This document shows, piece by piece, positions 51,194-60,701 of a stretch of DNA of 64,000 nt. Position 1 is the first letter of the stretch; each line of letters begins with the position of its first letter. Under the pieces are notes generated by a model that ran no database searches, was not told the DNA's origin, and was given only the letters and a program-made list of their open reading frames with translations. This DNA is from an uncultured Candidatus Saccharibacteria bacterium (GTDB lineage Bacteria; Patescibacteriota; Saccharimonadia; Saccharimonadales; Saccharimonadaceae): assembly GCA_947168825.1 (NCBI GenBank), contig CAMVNH010000003.1:1-64000 (forward strand), read 5' to 3'. The position numbers and the translations under genes are program-made.

Positions 51194-51421
51194 ATGAGTA
51201 TGGATATTATTTTACGGACATCAACTTTAATTTCGGCTATTTTGTCAATTCTGTTGATTTTATTGCAGCAACGCGGAGCTTCTCTTGGTGCTGGCTTTGG
51301 CGCAAGCGGTGAACTTTACACTACGCGTCGCGGCCTCGATAAATCATTATTCAACGCCACGATCGTATTCGTCATTGTCTTTATTCTATCTATCTTAGGA
51401 TTATTATTAATTCCGTCGTAG
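51194..51421 (+). CDS. secG: Preprotein translocase subunit SecG
   Basis: LISAILSILLILLQQRGASLGAGFGASGELYTTRRGLDKSLFNATIVF. Confidence 0.9.
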   Translation: MSMDIILRTSTLISAILSILLILLQQRGASLGAGFGASGELYTTRRGLDKSLFNATIVFVIVFILSILGLLLIPS

Positions 51422-51424
51422 CCT

Positions 51425-53152
51425 ATGAAGAAACTTCTAGAAAAGCGTGGGCAGAGAATCGTTAGAAATCTTTCTCGTTTTTCGAAGAAGGCTAGTACTG
51501 ATAGTCGCGAACATATCCAAGAGAATGTAGTCGACAAACTTCCTCACATCCGCAAAATTCGGCTTCTAATTCTTGAGTGGGCGCTGCTGATTACTGCTCT
51601 CATCATGCTCGCTATCACCCAAGCTTTTTGGTACAAAGAATCCTATGCCATTACTACTTGGGGTAAAGGTGGCACCTATACCGAAGCCACACTCGGTAAG
51701 GTTAACTCACTAAACCCACTTTTTGCCTCTACTAGTAGTGAACGTACGCTCTCCAAGCTAATGTTTGCTACTCTTTCATCCCCAGACTACTCAGGACATA
51801 TTGGACCGGAACTCGCATCTTCGATTAAAACTGATGAATCCGGTCTTGTTTGGACCGTGAAACTCCGTGAAGGTATTAAATGGTCCGATGGGGAACCAAT
51901 TACCAGTGAAGACGTTCTCTATACCGTCTCAATCCTCCAGCACCCATCAGTTAAGTCCACGTACTCTGCCAACCTTACTAATGTCAAAGTTTCCGAAGAA
52001 GACGGCGCAATCATCTTTACCTTACCTTCTGCTTACGCCAGTTTCTCTTCTGCCTTGAACTTTCCAATTTTGCCGGCCCATATCTTAAAAAACGTTGAGC
52101 CAGACCTTCTTCTCGAGGATCCATTTAGCCTCTCTCCAGTCACTTCTGGCGCATTTTCATATAATGCGACCCAGGTTATTGGCACTACTGGCGAGAAAAT
52201 TGTCTATCTTTCCCCAAACCCAGCCTATTATAACGGTGAGCCGCGACTTGCTAGCTTCGCAGTACACGCTTACACAACAACCGAAGATATTGTTGCCGCC
52301 GTCAAAAATGGATCAGTAACTGCCACCGCCGAACTTTTGCCGTCCGATTCTCAAGAGGTTGCGTCCGGCCTAATTTACGAAAAACAAGCCGCCATCTCTA
52401 GCGGTGTTTATGCCTTCTTCAACACAACTGGCGACATTTTCAGCAATAAAGCTTTACGCAAAGCGGTTCAAGAAGGGATTGATATGCGTTCGCTCCGTGC
52501 GCCAATTGGCGACGAGTTGCCACTAGACTACCCACTCCTAAAAACCCAAGTCGACATCAAAGATTTCCCAAGCCTACCAGACTATAATCCAGAACATGCT
52601 AAAGAAAAGATTAGCGAAGCTAATGTCGGGAACACCCTGCGCCTAGTCACGACTAATACCGGGTATCTATCTAGCGTCGCCGAAAACTTGAAATACCAAC
52701 TCGAAAATCTAGGATTTAAGGTTGAGCTCACTATCTATGATCCTGGCCAAGATTTTCTACTTGCTGTCATTCGCCCACGCGACTACGATATTCTAATCCA
52801 GGAAATTGAACTTGGTGCAGATCCAGATCTTTTCGCCTATTACCACTCTTCTCAAGCTACTTCCACTGGTCTCAACCTCTCAAACTACAACAACACAATC
52901 GCCTCCGACCTCATTCTTGCTGCTCGTGGCACTATGGATGCCGAAGTCAGAAACGCCAAATATGAGGCATTCTTAAAACTCTGGGTCGATGACGCTCCAG
53001 CCATCGGTATCTATCAGGTCAATATGTCGTATTACGTCAATAAAAACGTCCGCAGCTTTTCCGAAGACGACCGTCTAGTTACACCAGTAGACCGTTTTAA
53101 CGATGTTTCTTACTGGTCCACAGAGAAAATTGTAAAAAACCGCACACCGTAA
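51425..53152 (+). CDS. Peptide/oligopeptide-type ABC substrate-binding protein (SBP_bac_5), membrane-anchored
   Basis: GLVWTVKLREGIKWSDGEPITSEDVLYTVSILQHP; ILIQEIELGADPDLFAYYHSSQ. Confidence 0.92.
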   Translation: MKKLLEKRGQRIVRNLSRFSKKASTDSREHIQENVVDKLPHIRKIRLLILEWALLITALIMLAITQAFWYKESYAITTWGKGGTYTEATLGKVNSLNPLFASTSSERTLSKLMFATLSSPDYSGHIGPELASSIKTDESGLVWTVKLREGIKWSDGEPITSEDVLYTVSILQHPSVKSTYSANLTNVKVSEEDGAIIFTLPSAYASFSSALNFPILPAHILKNVEPDLLLEDPFSLSPVTSGAFSYNATQVIGTTGEKIVYLSPNPAYYNGEPRLASFAVHAYTTTEDIVAAVKNGSVTATAELLPSDSQEVASGLIYEKQAAISSGVYAFFNTTGDIFSNKALRKAVQEGIDMRSLRAPIGDELPLDYPLLKTQVDIKDFPSLPDYNPEHAKEKISEANVGNTLRLVTTNTGYLSSVAENLKYQLENLGFKVELTIYDPGQDFLLAVIRPRDYDILIQEIELGADPDLFAYYHSSQATSTGLNLSNYNNTIASDLILAARGTMDAEVRNAKYEAFLKLWVDDAPAIGIYQVNMSYYVNKNVRSFSEDDRLVTPVDRFNDVSYWSTEKIVKNRTP

Positions 53153-53176
53153 GCTTTTTGTGCTACAATATATAAT

Positions 53177-54664
53177 ATGCGAGGTAGAGTGAAGGATAAT
53201 AAAAAAGTCAATTTTTGGCTTGCAGTAGCCATAACGATTGTCTTCGTCGTAGTCGGTGTTTTTCTAATTTTCCATCATGAACCATGGTGTGATGAAGCTA
53301 ATCCTTGGCAAATAGCCAAGATTATCAACTTCGGAAATCTTTTCGAGGTTACGAAATATGAACCACACTCCCCACTCTATCCTCTCTTTCTTGCTCCGTT
53401 CGCCCAAGCTGGCCTCCCATTCATCACTACGAATTTCCTGTCCTTAGCAATAGTCTCTTTAGCCGTATTTCTCTTGCTCTGGAAATCACCGTTTAAATGG
53501 TGGCAAAAAATCGCCATCATCTTATCAGCTGGCTTCTTCTACTATAACTCGGTCTTCGCGCGCGACTATAGCTTCATTGTCCTCGGTGTCGTCCTAGTCG
53601 GACTAACCTACGCTGGGCGCCACGAGCATCCAATACGTTATATTCTTTCGCTCGCTCTACTCTCTCAGTCTCATATCTTGGCCGGCGGATTTGTCGCCCT
53701 ACTCTCTATTGGATTCTTCGTCGAATGCATTAAAGCAAAGAAATTTACCCAGATGATTGTCCCGGCATTCATCCTGATAGGTGCCCTCGCACTCTTGTTG
53801 CCAGCGATATTCACGACCCTCCACAGCCACCAAATCATCACTCCTTCATTAAACGGTCAGTACCGTATGAACCTGACAGAGTACATGCGATCTTTCAATC
53901 TGGTCCTGTTCGGTCTAGCTATGCCGATTACCGAGCTCAGTCTCCTATTTATCATGATTTACTTCTTTGCACGCTACCCGAAAATTTTTCTCTACTCACT
54001 TTTCGGCTTCGGTTTTTATTTCTCAGTACTCTTTATCGCTTACAATACTACGATTATGCCACACAAGCCAGCCATCTTCATCCTTCTGATCACCTTAGCT
54101 GTCTGGCTTACTAAATCAGAGCAACGTCGAAAACGCAGTATCTTGGACCGTCTAACTGGCAAACTCGAACTGTATAAGCTCATTTCTTACTACATCCCAA
54201 TCGGCACTTTTTGTTTCGTGCCGATTATCCTCTCCGTACCACACACTATCTCCGAAGCTTACTATGATATGGACAGTCAATATAGCTATTCTAAGGAAGT
54301 ATCCGACGTTCTCAACTCGCTAGAGAATAATGCCGTAATCTTAGTTGGGTCCGATGATACCCTTACACCGGCGATTAGTTTTGTGCCATATCTAAAAGGA
54401 GACCGAATCATTTATGACGTCGTAGATGATAAACCATTTGATTATATGGTTTGGGACTCCGAAGCCAAGACCGTCGACGATAGCGAGTTGGATGCAACAA
54501 TCCTAAAATTCCAAGATCGCCCGACATATATCATCGCCAGATTCAACGCATGTGGCAACTCTATGGGCGAGGCCAATATCAAGGGGATCTGGAAAGAAAT
54601 AGGAACCTTCTCTCCACAGAACAAAGCCTACGACCCAGCAATCCGCATTTACAAAATCAACTAA
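53177..54664 (+). CDS. Polytopic membrane protein, glycosyltransferase (PMT/ArnT-like)
   Basis: FHHEPWCDEANPWQIAKI N-terminal motif and multiple TM; TGcTACAAT ends 7 nt before ATG. Confidence 0.7.
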   Translation: MRGRVKDNKKVNFWLAVAITIVFVVVGVFLIFHHEPWCDEANPWQIAKIINFGNLFEVTKYEPHSPLYPLFLAPFAQAGLPFITTNFLSLAIVSLAVFLLLWKSPFKWWQKIAIILSAGFFYYNSVFARDYSFIVLGVVLVGLTYAGRHEHPIRYILSLALLSQSHILAGGFVALLSIGFFVECIKAKKFTQMIVPAFILIGALALLLPAIFTTLHSHQIITPSLNGQYRMNLTEYMRSFNLVLFGLAMPITELSLLFIMIYFFARYPKIFLYSLFGFGFYFSVLFIAYNTTIMPHKPAIFILLITLAVWLTKSEQRRKRSILDRLTGKLELYKLISYYIPIGTFCFVPIILSVPHTISEAYYDMDSQYSYSKEVSDVLNSLENNAVILVGSDDTLTPAISFVPYLKGDRIIYDVVDDKPFDYMVWDSEAKTVDDSELDATILKFQDRPTYIIARFNACGNSMGEANIKGIWKEIGTFSPQNKAYDPAIRIYKIN

Positions 54665-54697
54665 GTGTGCTATACTAGACTAGTACCTTATAAATTT

Positions 54698-54787
54698 GCG
54701 CCTGTGGTGGAATTGGTAGACACGCTACCTTGAGGTGGTAGTGGCCGTTTTTTGGCTGTGCTAGTTCGAGTCTAGTCAGGCGCACCA
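54698..54787 (+). tRNA. tRNA-Leu(GAG)
   Basis: GCGCCTG/CAGGCGC; loop CTTGAGG; long variable arm; encoded ACCA. Confidence 0.94.
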
Positions 54788-54914
54788 GGTACTTTTTTGT
54801 TCCTGTGGAAAAGTCTTAATAAAAAGTTCAAAAAAGGATATTGACACAAGCTTTTTAGTAATATAAAATAAAAATTACAAAAAGGTTATATATAAAAATA
54901 GAAAGGAAACAAAA

Positions 54915-55640
54915 ATGTCCAAATCTACAAAAATTATTGCTGCATTAGGTGTTGTCGCTGGTCTCGGCGTCGCCGCTCTACCTCTCAGCTCCTATGCTAC
55001 TGAAGGTGAAGTTTCCGGCAACGTCACCATTAGCGCAACAATCACTGATTCTATCGCAATGCGAATTCAGTCCAACTCTGATAGCACCAACGCCAATGCG
55101 CAAAGCGGTTATGGCGTAGTTCAATACAATCCAAGCTCTATGCAGAATTCTGGTGACCCTACTGCCACCACTGGTCCATCCCTAGCATCCGTATCGCTCG
55201 CAGCTAACACTTATAATTATGATACACTCTATTCGGACATCGAAGTACGCTCCAACACTGGCTATTTCAAAGTTACATTGCAGGATGCCGATACCACCAA
55301 TACTTTAGATGGCGCTAGTGCTTCCATTCCTGCTGTTAGTACTGAGTCTGCACAACCAGGTGGGGATCCTACTCCATCCGGTACCCTCAGTCAGTATACT
55401 GCAGGTTGGGGCTACCACGTAGGCGCAGTCGCAGAACAAGATGCAGCATCTGCCGTATGGAATGCAGTCCCAACTTCTAATGCTGCCTCAGCAGATACTA
55501 TCGTAGAGCACACTGCAAGTAACTGGGGTGGCACCGCAACTAAGGTTGTCTACGGCGTAGCAACTGGTCAAACTGCAACTGGTACTTACACTGACACTGT
55601 GGTTTACACCGCTACTACCGACACTGCAAATAACGGCTAG
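54915..55640 (+). CDS. Secreted surface protein (WxL-like beta-sandwich style), paralogue of 55922-56596
   Basis: Signal peptide; IAMRIQSNSDS, DIEVRSNTGYFKVTLQDAD, VVYGVATGQTATGTYTDTVVYTATT; SD GAAAGGA. Confidence 0.7.
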   Translation: MSKSTKIIAALGVVAGLGVAALPLSSYATEGEVSGNVTISATITDSIAMRIQSNSDSTNANAQSGYGVVQYNPSSMQNSGDPTATTGPSLASVSLAANTYNYDTLYSDIEVRSNTGYFKVTLQDADTTNTLDGASASIPAVSTESAQPGGDPTPSGTLSQYTAGWGYHVGAVAEQDAASAVWNAVPTSNAASADTIVEHTASNWGGTATKVVYGVATGQTATGTYTDTVVYTATTDTANNG

Positions 55641-55654
55641 TACAAGCTATCATA

Positions 55655-55682
55655 AAAAAGACCGCTAAGGCGGTCTTTTTTA
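55655..55682 (+). terminator. Rho-independent terminator
   Basis: AAAAAAGACCGC-TAAG-GCGGTCTTTTTT. Confidence 0.88.
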
Positions 55683-55860
55683 GTGTTGTCATAACGTCCA
55701 GAGCTTACCTCCTCCTATTAGACCTCCTTCATTTAGCACTTATGCAAATCAGGACTAACGACGAAGATATAGATACGGTAGCATGGCACGCTCAATAAAT
55801 CAGGAATGGGAGGCCTAGGTTGCTTCATTATGTACTCTATTCGCGCCATTAATCTGAAAT

Positions 55861-55914
55861 ATCCATCTTAACATAGAAATCACCCTTGGCGGGTGATTTC
55901 TATGTTAAGTGGAT
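55861..55914. repeat. Long perfect inverted repeat between convergent surface genes
   Basis: CTTAACATAGAAATCACCC-TTGGC-GGGTGATTTCTATGTTAAG (19-bp perfect arms, 5-nt loop) plus outer ATCC/GGAT. Confidence 0.9.
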
Positions 55915-55921
55915 GTTATGA

Positions 55922-56596
55922 TTATTTCGTTGTTGCCGTATAAACTACGATGTCACTATAAGTTCCGGTCTTGATTGACCCAGAAGCCACACCGTAGTTT
56001 ACTGTTGTCACATCACTATAGGCAGCTGCCGGAGAAACGTCGTTCGCACCATTATTTATGATTACAAGTGCTGATCCGCTCGAAGCTGGCATAGCTGTCC
56101 AGTTGGTAATATCCCCACCTCTAACTGCCCAAGAAGCAGTATTCGCAACTGGGGTCCCACTTGCAGTTGGGATGTATTCACCGACGGTGTTGCTAGGAGT
56201 TGCTAGATTTAAGTTTGTGTTATCGTCAGCATCTTTTAAGGTCAAGGTAAATGCGCCAGTATTAGAACGGACGTCAATTTCAGATTTAAGAGTTGTCAGG
56301 TCTACTTGATTTGCGGCCAAACTTAGGCCAGTCGCCTGAGAATTACCAGAGGTCGAATCATCTGGGCTCGGCTCTGAGCCGTCAGGACCATATCCTATGA
56401 AACCATAAGTCACATCTGCGTTAGATTTAATGCGCATTGCGATAACCGGATTCACAGTGATGTCGACGTCTACATTGTCGGCACATTGACGACCATTATT
56501 GGTGCAGGTTACGGTACCATACGCAGCCAAAGGCAGCATCGAAACGCAAGAAGTGGCTACTATGCCAGATACTGCTAGAATAGTGTTCATTTTCAT
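55922..56596 (-). CDS. Secreted surface protein, paralogue of 54915-55640
   Basis: Signal peptide; IAMRIKSNADV, SEIDVRSNTGAFTLTLKDADDN, VNYGVASGSIKTGTYSDIVVYTATT; start may extend to 56617. Confidence 0.7.
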   Translation of the reverse strand: MKMNTILAVSGIVATSCVSMLPLAAYGTVTCTNNGRQCADNVDVDITVNPVIAMRIKSNADVTYGFIGYGPDGSEPSPDDSTSGNSQATGLSLAANQVDLTTLKSEIDVRSNTGAFTLTLKDADDNTNLNLATPSNTVGEYIPTASGTPVANTASWAVRGGDITNWTAMPASSGSALVIINNGANDVSPAAAYSDVTTVNYGVASGSIKTGTYSDIVVYTATTK

Positions 56597-56756
56597 TAGG
56601 GTATAGCTCCTGTCCATTTATGTGACCTTATATATAGTCTTATTCTACCAAAGCATAGGCTAAATAGCAAGACCTTTATGCTAAAAAGTTTATGAAAAAA
56701 TGTGGTTGATTTTCGCTTTATGCTCGTGTATAATCGAACGTATAACAAGGAGGTTA

Positions 56757-57746
56757 ATGGCTATAAAATACACAAAATTGTTCTCTGCTGTGCTTTTTGC
56801 ACTAGCATCAGTTGGCTCCGCGCTTCTGACGCCTATTACCGCTGCCGCCGAAGGAGTCCCGCCAGCTTTTATTCAGATTACACCTACGAAACAGAAGGTT
56901 TCAATCGAACCGGGTGGAAGTTATACTTCCTCGATGAAGGTTCAGAATATTGGCGATGGTGATTTTAATTATAGTGTCGAAGCAGTACCGTATAACGTAG
57001 TAGACGAAAACTATACTCAAAATTATAATAATGTTGGAACATACAGCCGAATCGCTGAATGGATCACATTTGATGAAAAGACTAAGAGCGGTACTCTCGC
57101 CGCAGGAGAATCGGTAGACGTTAACTTTACCGTTAATGTTCCGAAAGATGCCCCGGCTGGTGGTCAGTACGCCGCGATTATGGCTTCTACTGGTGACGGT
57201 TCTAGTGAGGCGAATAACGTTCGTACTATTTCTCGCGTCGGCATGATCTTCTATGCTTCGATCGCCGGTGAGACCCGTAAAGAAGGTTCAGTCGTTAGTA
57301 ACAGTATTCCTAGTATCGTTTTTGAGCCACCACTCACGGTCACCTCGCTCGTAGAGAATAACGGTAACGTCGAGGCAACCGCTGAATATACTTTCAAGAT
57401 TTGGCCACTTTTCGACAAAGAGACGATTTACAATAACGAAGATAATAAGGGTACGCTCGATGTCATGCCAGAGACCAGGCGTTTTGGTACTATGAGTTGG
57501 GATGGTGCACCTAGACTCGGTATCTTCTGGGTCGAACAAACCGTTAGCTTCCTTGACCAAGTTTCTACGAACAAAAAGCTAGTATTTATTTGTCCAATTT
57601 GGCTATTATTTATCATCTTTGCCATTATCTTCTTCATGATCTTCTGGCTTATCTCTCGCGCTCACAAGCGTGGCGGTAAAGAAAGCAAGGTTTCTCGCAA
57701 AAAGAAAGGTGATTCTGAAAAAAAGGAGGAAACTGAAAATGAGTAA
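56757..57746 (+). CDS. DUF916/WxL-interacting-like surface protein with C-terminal TM
   Basis: Signal peptide; FIQITPTKQKVSIEPGGSYTSSMKVQNIGDGDFNYSVEAVPY and VPKDAPAGGQYAAIMA; TM and Lys-rich tail; AAGGAGG SD before ATG 56757. Confidence 0.78.
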   Translation: MAIKYTKLFSAVLFALASVGSALLTPITAAAEGVPPAFIQITPTKQKVSIEPGGSYTSSMKVQNIGDGDFNYSVEAVPYNVVDENYTQNYNNVGTYSRIAEWITFDEKTKSGTLAAGESVDVNFTVNVPKDAPAGGQYAAIMASTGDGSSEANNVRTISRVGMIFYASIAGETRKEGSVVSNSIPSIVFEPPLTVTSLVENNGNVEATAEYTFKIWPLFDKETIYNNEDNKGTLDVMPETRRFGTMSWDGAPRLGIFWVEQTVSFLDQVSTNKKLVFICPIWLLFIIFAIIFFMIFWLISRAHKRGGKESKVSRKKKGDSEKKEETENE

Positions 57747-58719
57747 ACGTTTAGTAAGTATTTTAGCAGCAGCCGCGATAGTATTAAGCTCGCTCGTTGC
57801 TGCTACTCCGACGGCTTATGCCGAGGATACTGAAAATTCTTCTTCAGAAGAATCAAAGCCTGCTATTTGGCTCCAGATTTCGCCAGTATCTAATAAGGTA
57901 ACTTTAATTCCTGGCGAGGACAGCGACTATAGTTTTACCGTATCGAACATCGGCTCCGAAGATTTTGGCTATCATGTCTACGCCGCTCCATATTCGGTAA
58001 ACGATGAAGATTATAATGTTAGTTTCAGCAACGAAACTAATCGTACTCAAATTTCGCGTTGGATCCAATTCTATAAAGACGACGGCTCCTTGACTAATGA
58101 TGCCCACTTTAAGCTTAACAAGGGCGAGAAGCAAACTGTTCGCTATCGCATCTCGGTTCCAGACAGTATTCCTGCTGGTGGTCAATATGCCACCATCTTT
58201 GCCGAATCCGACGAGGTCGAGGGTAAAGTTTCCGGTTCCGGTATTAAGACTGTCTCCCGTGTTGGCCTGATTGTTTACGGTCACACTGATGGCGATACTG
58301 TTGATGAAGCAAAAATTACCGATTTTGGTTTCAAAACCTTTATGACTTCCGGCAGAATTTCGGCTAGCTCTCGTGTAGAGAATAATGGTAACACCGATTT
58401 TGAGGCTATCTACGAACTTGATATCCAATCCCTTTTTGGCAAACAACTTTTCTCGAAGAGTAGTTCATATAATATTCTCCCAGACACCGCTCGCCGCGTT
58501 ACCACCGAGTGGGAAGAGACCCCATTACTCGGTTTTTACAAAGTCCGCTACAAGGTCAGCGCGCTAAATAACTCTGTAGTAGAGGAAAAAACTAAGATCG
58601 TCGTAATCATGCCAGTGTTTGTGATGATTTTAAGCATAATCCTCTTGACATTAATTATTATCTGGGTTATAATCCTAGTCAGGAAGCGCAGAGAGCGCAA
58701 ATCTAGACTCCTCGTCTAA
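57739..58719 (+). CDS. DUF916/WxL-interacting-like surface protein with C-terminal TM (tandem paralogue)
   Basis: WLQISPVSNKVTLIPGEDSDYSFTVSNIGSEDFGYHVYAAPY; VPDSIPAGGQYATIFAESDE; C-terminal TM plus RKRRERK; AGGAGG SD. Confidence 0.8.
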   Translation: MSKRLVSILAAAAIVLSSLVAATPTAYAEDTENSSSEESKPAIWLQISPVSNKVTLIPGEDSDYSFTVSNIGSEDFGYHVYAAPYSVNDEDYNVSFSNETNRTQISRWIQFYKDDGSLTNDAHFKLNKGEKQTVRYRISVPDSIPAGGQYATIFAESDEVEGKVSGSGIKTVSRVGLIVYGHTDGDTVDEAKITDFGFKTFMTSGRISASSRVENNGNTDFEAIYELDIQSLFGKQLFSKSSSYNILPDTARRVTTEWEETPLLGFYKVRYKVSALNNSVVEEKTKIVVIMPVFVMILSIILLTLIIIWVIILVRKRRERKSRLLV

Positions 58720-58794
58720 GATTTGAAAAATTGCGAGTACGCTACTCTGCGAAGCCAAAACAAAAACTAAAAATAAAAAGAAAGAGTGTAGAGT

Positions 58795-59799
58795 ATGCAA
58801 AAAAGCAAAAAACGTATACTTGGCATAGGCGGTTTAGCTGTAGTTGGAGCTATAACCGCTTATGCCATTACTGTTCCTATGCCGGACGTCGACGCCGTTG
58901 GTAGTGTCAGTGGAGAGGTTAATCTTAGGGTTAACATTTTCGACAGTGTGGCTAGCCTAGACATTACGAGTCCGACCAACGGAACAATTACTTTAAATAA
59001 TAACATGGAAATCGGTCTCTTCTATTCGCAGGCCGTCAAGATTTCCTATACGATTACCAATACCACTACTGGTGAATCCAAGAATGGTGAATATCTGCCA
59101 GCCGAACTTAATGGCACATATGCGCTACCTATCGATCTCAACGCCAATGGGTTAGGTTTTGGTAGATATCGTTTTGACTCCTCAATTAATGATGGTGCGG
59201 ATTATGCAAGCGTAGAATTCTACTACATACCTCTTAAAATGGGCACAGTTGCTAACGCTGAAAATGGCGATCCAACAGTAGAAATTGAATATGCTTCCAC
59301 TGTTAACTCGGTCGACATTCAGGCCTACGACTCTTCCAATAGGCCAGTATTCTCCAATCCAATCAATATGCCAATCACTAATCCAGGAATCATAGGTACT
59401 CAGATCATTACGCTACCGTTTGGAGATAATCATGTTAGCAGTGGCCAATATACTATTGCTGCAATAGCTAAGAATGCTGCCGGCGATGTTCTACCTTCGG
59501 CCACTGGCATAGTAAGTAGCGAGGCAAACTACGTTTCTCCTGATGGTCCTGATGGTCCTGATGGCCCAGATGGTCCTGACGAACCTGATAATCCGGATGA
59601 GCCGGATAATCCAGATATCCCAGATACCGATGGCGATCAGGATGAAGTTACACCAGACATCCCGAAGACAGGCGGATTTCTTGCTGAACTTAATATGTCG
59701 AGATTTGACTATCTGATTTCTGGCCTAATTATCTTCACTGTTGCTACGGTCTTAGCATTTATTGTCTTACGTAAGCAGAAGAATGGTCATAAGAGGTAA
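58795..59799 (+). CDS. Sortase-type cell-surface protein with Pro/Asp-rich stalk and IPKTG motif
   Basis: Signal peptide; PDGPDGPDGPDEPDNPDEPDNP repeat; DIPKTGG, TM, KQKNGHKR tail. Confidence 0.82.
   Translation: MQKSKKRILGIGGLAVVGAITAYAITVPMPDVDAVGSVSGEVNLRVNIFDSVASLDITSPTNGTITLNNNMEIGLFYSQAVKISYTITNTTTGESKNGEYLPAELNGTYALPIDLNANGLGFGRYRFDSSINDGADYASVEFYYIPLKMGTVANAENGDPTVEIEYASTVNSVDIQAYDSSNRPVFSNPINMPITNPGIIGTQIITLPFGDNHVSSGQYTIAAIAKNAAGDVLPSATGIVSSEANYVSPDGPDGPDGPDGPDEPDNPDEPDNPDIPDTDGDQDEVTPDIPKTGGFLAELNMSRFDYLISGLIIFTVATVLAFIVLRKQKNGHKR
59539..59630 (+). repeat. Coding tandem repeat (CCTGATGGT-type 9-bp units, then PDEPDN units)
   Basis: GTCCTGATGGTCCTGATGGCCCAGATGGTCCTGACGAACCTGATAATCC. 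Confidence 0.85.
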
Positions 59800-59848
59800 A
59801 TCAAGAGGTACTACTCTTTAAAATAGTGTTTGTTTTTGGCTAACTTTT

Positions 59849-59881
59849 GGGCGTCCCAGTGCGAGGTGGGACGCCTTTTTC
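59849..59881 (+). terminator. Rho-independent terminator of the surface locus
   Basis: GGCGTCCCAGTGCGAGGTGGGACGCCTTTTT. Confidence 0.8.
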
Positions 59882-59948
59882 TAATATTTCGCAAAAATAT
59901 AACAAAAAATATCCCGTAAAGGATATCATATCAACCATTCAATGTTAA

Positions 59949-60025
59949 TGGTGGGCGACAAGGGAGTCGAACCCCTGACCTCGTCTACGTCAAAGACGCG
60001 CTCTAGCCAACTGAGCTAGCCGCCC
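59949..60025 (-). tRNA. tRNA-Val(GAC)
   Basis: GGGCGGC/GTCGCCC; loop TTGACGT; encoded ACCA. Confidence 0.94.
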
Positions 60026-60122
60026 ACGACCTGAGATTATTCTATCATATATTTTTCCAAAAATAAAGGCTATTTTTTTATATAGGGCGGTGTTATAATA
60101 GGAAACATAAGGAGTTTTTACT

Positions 60123-60698
60123 ATGAAAGAAATGAAAAAGAAAATAAATGGCTTTATTAATACGGCCATGATCTCGGCGCTTTTACTGGTCGTTTTAGGT
60201 CTTGTTTTTCTACTTGCACCAGACACCTCGCTGGATATTATCCGTTGGATTATCGCAATTTTTTGTCTTGTGTCCGGAACCTATCTCGTGGTCTCCGATT
60301 TTCGTCGTCGCATCCTGCCATTTTTTAGCACATCATTTGTCGGAGTAGTCTTACTTGTACTCGGATTCCTTTTTGCCGTACGCCCATCAGTAATGAACAT
60401 CTTTCCAAGTGTTATTGGTTGTTGGTTTATTGTGAGCGCAATCGCCTCCGGCCGCTTCTCTGCAGCACTCCGTGGCACCAGCTCTGGCACATTTGCTATC
60501 GTTGCTACCATCCTATCGTTAATCTGTGGTATTTTACTCATCCTCAACCCTTGGGAAGGGCAAATCGCCATGGTCACTTTCGCCGGAGTAATGATGATTA
60601 TTTACGGAGTTTCAAGTTTAATTGATACAATTATCATCAAGCACAATATCGACGAAGTCAGTAAGAGTATTAAAAAAGCAGTAATTATTAAGGAGTAA
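60123..60698 (+). CDS. DUF308/HdeD-like membrane protein
   Basis: Six short TM segments with repeated DTSLDIIRWIIAIFCLVSGTYLV-type modules; AAGGAG SD. Confidence 0.75.
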   Translation: MKEMKKKINGFINTAMISALLLVVLGLVFLLAPDTSLDIIRWIIAIFCLVSGTYLVVSDFRRRILPFFSTSFVGVVLLVLGFLFAVRPSVMNIFPSVIGCWFIVSAIASGRFSAALRGTSSGTFAIVATILSLICGILLILNPWEGQIAMVTFAGVMMIIYGVSSLIDTIIIKHNIDEVSKSIKKAVIIKE

Positions 60699-60701
60699 AA
60701 G

